A stretch of DNA of 6,624 nucleotides from DATLAN01 sp035527455. GTDB taxonomy: Bacteria; Planctomycetota; Planctomycetia; Pirellulales; Thermoguttaceae. A model generated the notes under the pieces. That model made no database searches, was not told where the DNA came from, and saw nothing but the letters and a program-made list of their open reading frames with translations. Numbering within the stretch: position 1 is the stretch's first letter; each line of letters begins with the position of its first letter. Below, one piece after another: positions 1 through 6,181 of the stretch. The position numbers and the translations under genes are program-made. The stretch is from the NCBI GenBank assembly GCA_035527455.1, contig DATLAN010000703.1, positions 1 through 6,624 on the forward strand. The letters run 5' to 3'.

Positions 1-112
1 CGCGGCCGAGGGGGCCGCACCGCCGGCGGCGCCGGAAGAAAATCAAGAAACATACGGAGATGATGACCATGAACGGCGTCACGACAATACGGAGTTTCGG
101 GGGAGGGTTCTG
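1..112. other. Unresolved end of upstream coding sequence
   Basis: All three forward frames are partly open here. The frame ending in TGA at 111-113 is open from the left edge and encodes a very basic stretch (HRRRRRKKIKKH) before MMTMNGVTTIRSFGGGF. Its stop overlaps the next ATG, as expected for a coupled upstream gene. A second frame ends at TGA 61-63, overlapping an ATG at 60-62. The third frame is the same frame as the following large gene; it has no stop and reads Ala/Pro/Glu-rich (AAEGAAPPAAPEENQET). I cannot decide which frame is translated. No promoter, RNA gene or terminator hairpin was seen. Confidence 0.3.
102..106 (+). promoter_or_regulatory. Shine-Dalgarno for the large glycosyltransferase gene
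   Basis: GGAGG lies six bases before the ATG at 113. This near-perfect ribosome-binding site, together with the TGATG overlap, decides the start at 113 even though the same frame stays open to the left edge. Confidence 0.7.
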
Positions 113-3100
113 ATGGCTGATTTGAGCGTCATCATTCCGGCCCGCAATGAGTTCTATCTGAGCCGCACGATCGATTCGATTCTCGCCGCCGTGCGGGGCG
201 ATACCGAGATCATTGCGATTATCGACGGCGAGCATATGGGCCCGGAACCGCCGGACGATCCGCGAGTGCGGGTCATTCGCCACGCCAAGCCGCTGGGCCA
301 ACGGGCCTCGGTCAACGAAGGGGCTAAGCTCAGCGAAGCCAAATACATCCTCAAAACGGACGGCCATAGCTGTTTCGACGAGGGATTCGACCTCAAACTG
401 ATGGCCGAATGCGACTACGACTGGACCGTGATTCCGACCATGCGGAATATGCACGCCTTCGATCTGGTCTGCGACGGCTGCGGCAAGCGGCTGGACAACC
501 ACCGCACGATCGATGCCTGTAGCGAGTGCGGCGCGGGGAAGTTCCATCTCGACCATCTGTGGCAGGTGCGGGAAAAAAAGAAAACCGATTGGATGTGGTT
601 CCGATCGCCGAAGGCCAAGTTTCAGCCGTTGCGGGTGGCCTATTGGGACGGTCCGGTGTCGCGGGAATTTCCCGCCGAATATCAGGCCCACAAGGCCTGG
701 GCCCAACAGCAGGGTGACATTGCCGATGTGATGACCGGGCAAGGGGCCTGCTGGTTCATGCACCGCGATCGCTTCTGGGATCTGGGCGGCCTGGACGACG
801 CCGGCCACGGATCATGGGGACAAATGGGCGTGGAAATCGCCTGCAAGGCCTGGCTGAGCGGCGGGCGGCAGGTAGTCAATCGCAGCACCTGGTTCGCGCA
901 TCTGTTTCGCTGCGGCTCGGGCCCGAAGTTCCCATACCGGATGAGCGGCAAGGATCAGGAGCGCACGCGGCGCTATTCGATCGACTTCTGGACGGGCGGG
1001 AAGTGGGCCCAGCAGACGCGGCCCCTGGAATGGCTGGTCGCGAAATTCTGGCCGGTGCCGACGTGGGACAAGCCCAGCGGTGCCGAGTTGCCCGCCTCGA
1101 TCGTAATGCCGGCGGCCCTGGCCGCCGCCCGCGACAAAGCCCTGGTCGAGGTGGAGGGGTCGCCCGGACCGCACGAGCCGGAATATCTGACCGCATCAGC
1201 GACCCCGGCGCCCATAGCAAATGTGTACGTGCCGCCGGCGCAGTTGACGGTTCTGTATTACACCGATAGCACCTTGGCTGATCCGATGGCGACGATGGTG
1301 CGCGCGCAATTGCAGCGCGCCGCCGCCGGCGTGCGGATCGTCTCTGTCTCACAGCAGCACCTAGCGTTCGGGGACAACATCAACGTCGGTTCGCTCGGCC
1401 GGTCGCGGCATAATATCTATGCCCAACTGGCGGCCGGCCTGGCTCGGGTCACCACGAAATACGTCGCCCTGGCCGAACATGATGTGTTGTATCCCACCGG
1501 GTATTTCACGACGCTGCCGTTATTCACCTCGCCCGTTGATGGTGCCTACAATCGCCGGCGGGCCTGTCTGCACTACCGCCAGGGAGTCTTTTCCTGGCGG
1601 CGTGGGCGCGCGCTCAGTCAACTGGTGGGCCACACGGAATGGTTGCGCGCCGAAGTGTCCGCCCGTTGTGCGGCGGACCCCGACCGGCTGAAGCGGCGCA
1701 ATCATTTCGAACCAGGCAAGGGCAACGGATCCTTTGGCCTGCCCCCGGCGGTTCTGGAATCGTTTGTCACCGAAACGCCATGTGTGGATATCAACGGGCA
1801 CGGCGGCAACATATCCGGCCTCAAGCGGATAAAGGGCACCCCCCTGGCCCGCATCGACGGCTGGCCGTCCTGGCCGGAATTACGGGAACAACTAACCGGT
1901 CAGAAAGCGGGGGCACCCGATTCATCGAAGCAGGTCATCTCGCCTTCGGACCAGCCGTGGCTCAGTGTCATTATCCCCGCCCGCAATGAAAAGGACTTGG
2001 CCCGCACGGTCGCCGGTCTGCACGAGCATCTGGCCACCGACTATGAGATCCTCGTCGGCCTCGACGGTCCGGACGAACATAGTGTGGTTCCGCCCGACCA
2101 CCCGCGCCTGCGGATCGTCCGGCCGGAAAAGCACATTGGCATGCGGCCGATGATCAATCTACTGGCCCGCGCGGCCCGCGGTCGATTCATAATGAAACTC
2201 GACGGCCACTGCATCATCGCCCCGGGGCTGGATCAAACGCTGACCGATCTGTGTGAGCGGAAGGGGCACGCGACGGCCGTCGCCCAGCGTTACGATTTGG
2301 ATTCGCTTAAATGGAAGCGACGACCCGGAACCCGCAACGGCTATCGCTACCTATCGCACACATCCGAAGACGGTTTTGGCCTACGGGGCCTCGTCGATAA
2401 ACAGCGAAGCGCCGACCGGGCCGACAGGACGGTCGACGAGACTATGACCTGCACGGGTTCGCTGTGGGTCTGCCGCCGGTCGACGTTCGTCGATTGGTGG
2501 GGTGGGCTGGACGAACGGCACGGGACGATCGGTCAGGAGGGTTGTGAAATTGCCTGTATGACCTGGCTATCGGGCGGCCGTTTACTGATCCACAAAGGCA
2601 CTTGGTACGCCCATCACAATCGGGGCAAAAGTCCATACGCGCTGGGCCCGTCGCAAAAGGGCAAGTCGGTCAAACACAGTCACTGGCTGTGGGTTGGCGA
2701 TCGGTGGCGGCACCAGAGGGTTAGTTTCGCCTGGCTGCTGGATCATTTCGGCCCGGTCCCCGGCTGGCCGGTTGCACCGCCCATACCGACCCTGCCGGCC
2801 ATCCGGATGTCCTGCTTAACCAAGTCGTGGCGGCGGGCCGGCGTAAGCGATCTATGGGCCGCCCGCCGGGGGATCAGTGATCCACGGAAGCTGTACCGGC
2901 TCGATATATTCTGGGATGCGTTTGCGGAATACGTGCAGAGTTGCCTGGCAGGCCAGCCGGACATGGAGGGTCGGTACGCCGAATATCTGCGGTCGCACCT
3001 ATCAACGCTGCCGGTCACCGAGATGACCAACTTCCATCGTAAGGCGGTGCAGCGCCGCTTGGAGAAGGCGGCGGCGCTCGTGGAGAGTGTCAGGACAGAC

Positions 3101-3856
3101 GGCCTCAAGGCCCCGCTGGAGTTCTACTGCCGTGACGGCCACCTGGTCCAATGGAAGGGGTATCGCCGGTTAGTGATTTTGAAGGCCCTCGGGGTCAAAC
3201 AGACCACCTGTCGGATCTTTGCCGACCGGAACGCCGCCGGGGTTCTCAGTCCGAATATAGGCCTCGTCCGTCTGTTGGATCCGGTGGAGGACACGATCCA
3301 CCGCCTGGGTGCCGAGCAATTCCGCACACTAGGCGGTCGCGCCACCGACAAATACTGGATCCATGGATATACCCGGTACTACGACGCCCACTTTGCGGCC
3401 ATCCGCAATCGGGCGCTCAAGGTCCTTGAGGTCGGCCTCTTGCGCGGGGCTAGTTTGAAAATGTGGCGTGACTACTTCCCCAACGCCGAGATCGTCGGGG
3501 CCGACGTGCGGTCGGACAGGTGGACACGTCACTGTGGCACGATGAAAAACACGAAGGTGTTCATCGGGGATGAACGGGAGGCCGCGTTTCGCAAAACGCT
3601 CGCCGACTACGGCCAGTATGATGTGGTGATCGACGACGCCAGCCATGCCCCGCCCGATCAATTACAACTCTGGCAGACCCTCTGGCCCCGCCTGCGGCGA
3701 CATGGGTGGTATGTGATAGAAGATATCCACCAGAGTTTCCGCCCCAACGCCGCCGAACGTTGCGTGCCCGCCGGACTCGAGGCGGAAATCTACGGCAGTC
3801 GGGACATCAGCGAAATACATCACTATTACAACATTGTCTTTATTCGAAAGGCCTAA
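113..3856 (+). CDS. Multidomain glycosyltransferase (three GT-A-like domains) with C-terminal O-methyltransferase
   Basis: This 1247-residue protein probably builds and methylates a glycan. Domain 1 (about 4-330) is a family 2-like glycosyltransferase: SVIIPARNE at 5-13, Asp38, a DXD-like TDGH at 82-85, GQMGVEIACKAWLSGG with Glu241, and a possible metal-ligand His263. The EIACKAW region recalls the acceptor/catalytic segment of polypeptide GalNAc-transferases. A CXXC pair (C120/C123, C136/C139) forms a zinc-ribbon-like insert. Domain 2 (about 378-600) is a divergent GT-A fold with LTVLYYTD at 378-385 and EHD at 455-457. Domain 3 (about 616-870) repeats domain 1: SVIIPARNE at 618-626, DGH at 697-699, Glu812, His834, and no cysteine insert. 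After a helical stretch (about 920-990), residues 998-1027 look ParB-like. The C-terminus (about 1085-1247) is a class I SAM methyltransferase: VLEVG at 1104-1108, Asp1131, DDASH at 1174-1178 and ED at 1203-1204, matching the MycE-type metal/base pattern. No signal peptide or membrane segment is evident, so it probably acts in the cytoplasm. The substrate is unknown. The glycosyltransferase and methyltransferase calls are firm; the ParB-like call is tentative. Confidence 0.88.
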   Translation: MADLSVIIPARNEFYLSRTIDSILAAVRGDTEIIAIIDGEHMGPEPPDDPRVRVIRHAKPLGQRASVNEGAKLSEAKYILKTDGHSCFDEGFDLKLMAECDYDWTVIPTMRNMHAFDLVCDGCGKRLDNHRTIDACSECGAGKFHLDHLWQVREKKKTDWMWFRSPKAKFQPLRVAYWDGPVSREFPAEYQAHKAWAQQQGDIADVMTGQGACWFMHRDRFWDLGGLDDAGHGSWGQMGVEIACKAWLSGGRQVVNRSTWFAHLFRCGSGPKFPYRMSGKDQERTRRYSIDFWTGGKWAQQTRPLEWLVAKFWPVPTWDKPSGAELPASIVMPAALAAARDKALVEVEGSPGPHEPEYLTASATPAPIANVYVPPAQLTVLYYTDSTLADPMATMVRAQLQRAAAGVRIVSVSQQHLAFGDNINVGSLGRSRHNIYAQLAAGLARVTTKYVALAEHDVLYPTGYFTTLPLFTSPVDGAYNRRRACLHYRQGVFSWRRGRALSQLVGHTEWLRAEVSARCAADPDRLKRRNHFEPGKGNGSFGLPPAVLESFVTETPCVDINGHGGNISGLKRIKGTPLARIDGWPSWPELREQLTGQKAGAPDSSKQVISPSDQPWLSVIIPARNEKDLARTVAGLHEHLATDYEILVGLDGPDEHSVVPPDHPRLRIVRPEKHIGMRPMINLLARAARGRFIMKLDGHCIIAPGLDQTLTDLCERKGHATAVAQRYDLDSLKWKRRPGTRNGYRYLSHTSEDGFGLRGLVDKQRSADRADRTVDETMTCTGSLWVCRRSTFVDWWGGLDERHGTIGQEGCEIACMTWLSGGRLLIHKGTWYAHHNRGKSPYALGPSQKGKSVKHSHWLWVGDRWRHQRVSFAWLLDHFGPVPGWPVAPPIPTLPAIRMSCLTKSWRRAGVSDLWAARRGISDPRKLYRLDIFWDAFAEYVQSCLAGQPDMEGRYAEYLRSHLSTLPVTEMTNFHRKAVQRRLEKAAALVESVRTDGLKAPLEFYCRDGHLVQWKGYRRLVILKALGVKQTTCRIFADRNAAGVLSPNIGLVRLLDPVEDTIHRLGAEQFRTLGGRATDKYWIHGYTRYYDAHFAAIRNRALKVLEVGLLRGASLKMWRDYFPNAEIVGADVRSDRWTRHCGTMKNTKVFIGDEREAAFRKTLADYGQYDVVIDDASHAPPDQLQLWQTLWPRLRRHGWYVIEDIHQSFRPNAAERCVPAGLEAEIYGSRDISEIHHYYNIVFIRKA

Positions 3857-3861
3857 ACGGG

Positions 3862-3945
3862 ATGAGTGACATCAACCACGGCGGCAACTACATCCGGGCG
3901 TGGTCGCTGCCGGACCCCATCAATTGCAATAAAAGGACAGTCTAA
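3862..3945 (+). CDS. 27-residue mini-ORF bridging two genes
   Basis: ATG at 3862 opens five bases after the large enzyme's stop, and its TAA at 3943-3945 overlaps the next ATG (TAATG). It encodes MSDINHGGNYIRAWSLPDPI followed by NCNKRTV. A purine-rich AAAGG at 3847-3851 lies ten bases upstream, a weak ribosome site. I recognise no family. It could be a real leader-type small protein that couples translation to the downstream virion gene, a remnant of a larger gene, or merely spacer sequence that happens to be open. The tight placement favours translation, but the length is too short for composition to help. Confidence 0.35.
   Translation: MSDINHGGNYIRAWSLPDPINCNKRTV
3934..3937 (+). promoter_or_regulatory. 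Shine-Dalgarno for the 122-residue virion protein
   Basis: AGGA within AAAAGGACAG sits seven bases before the ATG at 3945, inside the end of the mini-ORF. This supports the start at 3945. Confidence 0.6.
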
Positions 3946-4313
3946 TGGCAAGTACAAAAGCAGTGACGGTATTATTCCAAGCCGAGACCTTGACGGCCTC
4001 GGAGGCTGACGAAACCAGCGCGCTGGCCACACTAGACGACGGCTGGGGCGCCACCTTGCACGTCAAGATCACCAACGGGGCAACCGGCCCGACAATCGCG
4101 GCGAAAGTCCAGATCCAGGTCTCGGCTGACAATTCTGAATGGTACGACTTCGGCGGCCCCCTGGTCGGCAGTACCGTCAGTAGTGAAGTGGTCAGTTATG
4201 GCGGGATCGATATTCCGATCGGCGTCGAATACCTCCGCCTCCTGGCTGGTTCCAATACCGGACAGGCCGTCACCGTCGACGCCGATATTTCCGAGGTCAC
4301 CGCATTAGCATGA
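3945..4313 (+). CDS. Small beta-rich protein, probable phage virion component
   Basis: This 122-residue protein starts MASTKAVTVLFQAETLTASE and has no signal peptide, cysteine or membrane segment. It is rich in Thr, Val, Ser, Ala and Gly. Alternating hydrophobic strands (LHVKITNG, AAKVQIQVSAD, YLRLLAGSN, AVTVDADISEV) with Gly/Asn/Asp turns suggest one compact beta-sandwich. The pattern 'ITNGATGPTIAAKVQIQVS...EWYDFGG' is of the kind seen in small hypothetical proteins of phage structural modules, though I cannot name a family. The start is supported by an AGGA ribosome site and by TAATG overlap with the preceding mini-ORF; its TGA overlaps the next ATG by four bases. Given its position between a lectin-like protein and a connector-like gene, a head decoration or tail accessory role is the best guess, by inference only. 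Confidence 0.7.
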   Translation: MASTKAVTVLFQAETLTASEADETSALATLDDGWGATLHVKITNGATGPTIAAKVQIQVSADNSEWYDFGGPLVGSTVSSEVVSYGGIDIPIGVEYLRLLAGSNTGQAVTVDADISEVTALA

Positions 4314-6181
4314 TCATCGTAAAGCCCGATCCGTGCGCGCAACTTGAGCGGAACCACCCGATTAACCGGGATCTGGTGGGTCGTTGGTTGTTGACCGAGC
4401 GGGAAGGCGTCAGCATCGCCGGCCTGACCGACAACCAACTGACGGCCACCTTTTCAGGCAACCCGACCTGGACGCTGGGCAAGTTCGGGCGGTGTCTGAA
4501 CCTCGACGGGTCCGGTGACTTCGCCAATATCGACACCACCCTGATCCAGGCGATCCCATACACGCTGTCTATCTGGTGGTGCCCGGCCGACACCACCACC
4601 GCAAGCGAAATCTTTTTCATCGGTTCCAACACCAACGCCCAGCGGTTCATCGCGATCGGCTCGCGCCCGGACACCGGCGACGGTAACATCTTCAAGGCCC
4701 GGTTCCGGTCCGCCGACGACGATGGCCATACGTACATATGGGGCGCGCCGCTGACGGCCAACGCCTGGCATCACCTGGCCGTGCGCGTGCGCAGCGCTAC
4801 CGACCAGGCCATCTTCACCGATGGCATCAAGGTAGCGGGCAACACCGGCGACGATATGTCCTACGCGTACACGCGCATCGCCCTCGGCCATCTCGGCGAT
4901 TCATCCCCGGGTAACGATGCCAAGGGCAAGATCGACCTGCCGGCGATTTGGAACCGGGACTTGAGCGATTCGGAAATCCGCGCGCTGTTCCGCGAGCCGT
5001 TCATCGGAATTGCAACACCGGCACGTGTCTTCCTATGGGGGCCCAGCAGTTCGGAATCCTCCAGTGTCTCGGCGTCGGAATCGTCGTCGGAATCCGCAAG
5101 TCCCTCGTCGTCGCAATCGGAATCCTCCAGTGTCTCGGCGTCGGAATCGTCGTCGGAATCCGCAAGTCCCTCGTCGTCGCAATCGGAATCATCCAGTGTC
5201 TCGGCGTCGGAATCGTCGTCGGAATCCAGTTCGGTCAGTTCCAGCCCCAGCGAATCAGCATGGGAGTCCCTGACCCTGGACACCGCCCACGCGCTCTATG
5301 CGAACATGGTGGGCATCTACGTCTTCGATAATCGGGCCGACGACGGCGACAACATCGTGGGCACCGGCACGATGGTTGGAACATCTGAAGGGGCCAGCGG
5401 GTTTGCCACGCCCATTTCGCAGACCTTCCAGTCCTGGTACAATTCCTTCGGCAGCGGGTATACCGTTTGCATATGGCATGACGGGATGACGCTCGGGGCC
5501 TGGGAATCGATTGTCTCTCTCTGGAGCGTTGGTGACGGCACCGCCATGTCGTGCCAGCGAGACAACGAAAACGACCAGACTAAAGTCTACCACGCCGACA
5601 CGGGTGCGACTTACGCCGCCATGAACATGGCCGACATCGCCGGCGCCCAGATGTTGGCTCTGTCGTGGAATACGACCGACGACCAAATCACCGCCTATGA
5701 CGATGGGGCAAGCCTGGGCGACGTTGCCCAAAGCGTCGATCCAAAGAGTAACTGCACCGATGCCGCGCTAGAAATCGGTGGTCAATGTACGGTGACGAGA
5801 GTCTATATTTTCGATACCGATATCGGCCCCACCGCTATCGCCGCGCTGGTGGCGGACCCAACGTCGATTTTCTCCGACTCGTCACCGTCGTCATCCGAAT
5901 CGGCCAGTGAATCAGCCAGTCCCTCGTCGTCGGAATCCGCAAGTCCCTCGTCGTCGCAATCGGAATCCTCCAGTCCCTCGCCGTCCGAATCATCCAGTGC
6001 GTCACCGTCGGAATCATCCAGTGCGAGCAGTTCACCGTCGGCGTCGCTGGCCATCATCGCCCTGGGCGTGCGCCTGGGGGCGCAGGACAGCGACGACGGC
6101 ACCGAACATTGGGTCAGCACGTACCGGCCCGCCGGGGCCGGGATCAGCCATGACGTCTATCAACCCGTGGGGATATCATGA
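4310..6181 (+). CDS. Two-domain LamG/ConA-like protein with serine-rich linkers, probable virion surface protein
   Basis: This 623-residue protein starts at an ATGA overlap with the gene before it, with no strong ribosome site, so translation is probably coupled. Residues about 15-240 match a LamG/concanavalin-like jelly roll (Laminin_G_3 type): LVGRWLLTE at 22-30, GKFGRCLNLDGSGDF near 57-71, NAWHHLAVRV with Trp153, and the closing WNRDLSDSEIRALF from Trp214. Residues 246-316 are a Ser/Glu/Ala/Pro tract built on a 22-residue repeat. Residues about 318-521 form a second, more divergent jelly roll (VGIYVFDN, MLALSWNTTDDQITAYDDG, VTRVYIFDTDIG). Residues 522-579 are a second serine-rich tract, followed by a short 44-residue tail. 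No signal peptide, LPXTG or membrane anchor is visible, which fits a virion protein better than a cell-surface adhesin. LamG domains often bind carbohydrate or act as display modules; ligand and location on the particle are inference. Confidence 0.85.
   Translation: MIIVKPDPCAQLERNHPINRDLVGRWLLTEREGVSIAGLTDNQLTATFSGNPTWTLGKFGRCLNLDGSGDFANIDTTLIQAIPYTLSIWWCPADTTTASEIFFIGSNTNAQRFIAIGSRPDTGDGNIFKARFRSADDDGHTYIWGAPLTANAWHHLAVRVRSATDQAIFTDGIKVAGNTGDDMSYAYTRIALGHLGDSSPGNDAKGKIDLPAIWNRDLSDSEIRALFREPFIGIATPARVFLWGPSSSESSSVSASESSSESASPSSSQSESSSVSASESSSESASPSSSQSESSSVSASESSSESSSVSSSPSESAWESLTLDTAHALYANMVGIYVFDNRADDGDNIVGTGTMVGTSEGASGFATPISQTFQSWYNSFGSGYTVCIWHDGMTLGAWESIVSLWSVGDGTAMSCQRDNENDQTKVYHADTGATYAAMNMADIAGAQMLALSWNTTDDQITAYDDGASLGDVAQSVDPKSNCTDAALEIGGQCTVTRVYIFDTDIGPTAIAALVADPTSIFSDSSPSSSESASESASPSSSESASPSSSQSESSSPSPSESSSASPSESSSASSSPSASLAIIALGVRLGAQDSDDGTEHWVSTYRPAGAGISHDVYQPVGIS
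5051..5227 (+). repeat. 66-bp in-frame tandem repeat encoding a serine-rich tract
   Basis: Copies begin at 5051, 5117 and 5183. The first two are identical over 66 bases; the third runs 45 bases with one substitution (A for C at 5191). Each unit encodes 22 residues made of Ser, Glu, Ala, Val, Pro and Gln. Identity at synonymous positions indicates recent DNA-level duplication rather than selection on protein composition alone. Confidence 0.9.
5081..5131 (+). repeat. 51-bp direct repeat, left copy
   Basis: This segment is identical by eye to 5924-5974, beyond the second LamG-like domain. The offset is 843 bp, exactly 281 codons, and both copies are read in the same frame. It overlaps the 66-bp tandem array. 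Confidence 0.8.
5924..5974 (+). repeat. 51-bp direct repeat, right copy
   Basis: Partner of 5081-5131. It sits within the second serine-rich tract (5873-6046), which is otherwise built from shorter, imperfect Ser-Pro-Ser and Glu-Ser-Ser units. Confidence 0.8.
6169..6173 (+). promoter_or_regulatory. Probable ribosome-binding site of the connector-like gene
   Basis: GGGGA lies four bases before the ATG at 6178, inside the end of the lectin-like gene. The spacing is a little short; coupling through the ATGA overlap probably helps initiation. Confidence 0.4.

Noticed and set aside
814..1269. Alternative + strand frame of 151 codons
   Set aside because: Arg/Gly/Ala-rich shadow frame; the main frame here carries the conserved EIACKAWLSGG motif.
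876..1352. Long antisense frame of 158 codons over the first glycosyltransferase
   Set aside because: Arg/Pro/Ala-rich composition typical of the reverse strand of GC-rich coding DNA; no domain motif and in conflict with a strong + strand gene.
3857..3944. Possible transcription terminator or promoter in the gap after the large enzyme
   Set aside because: No stable GC-rich hairpin followed by T-run and no convincing -35/-10 pair were seen; the gap is occupied by the mini-ORF and a ribosome-binding site.
3706..3945. A 79-codon reading that includes the mini-ORF and extends back into the methyltransferase
   Set aside because: The upstream part overlaps the essential ED motif of the methyltransferase in another frame and looks like a shadow; only the portion from ATG 3862 is plausible.
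5051..5227. Possible CRISPR-like repeat array
   Set aside because: The 66-bp units are contiguous with no unique spacers and are read in frame as protein; they are coding tandem repeats.
4861..5283. Antisense Asp-rich open frame with repeated DSDDDSDAETL
   Set aside because: It is the mirror of the serine-rich repeat on the + strand (TCG/TCC read backwards as Asp/Glu codons); no ribosome site or family signature supports it.
5803..6120. Second antisense Asp-rich open frame
   Set aside because: Same cause: the reverse reading of the second serine-rich tract, lying wholly inside a well-supported gene.
4310..6181. Secreted bacterial serine-rich adhesin of the cell surface
   Set aside because: No signal peptide, LPXTG or membrane anchor is visible, and the gene is translationally coupled to a phage connector-like gene; a virion protein fits better.
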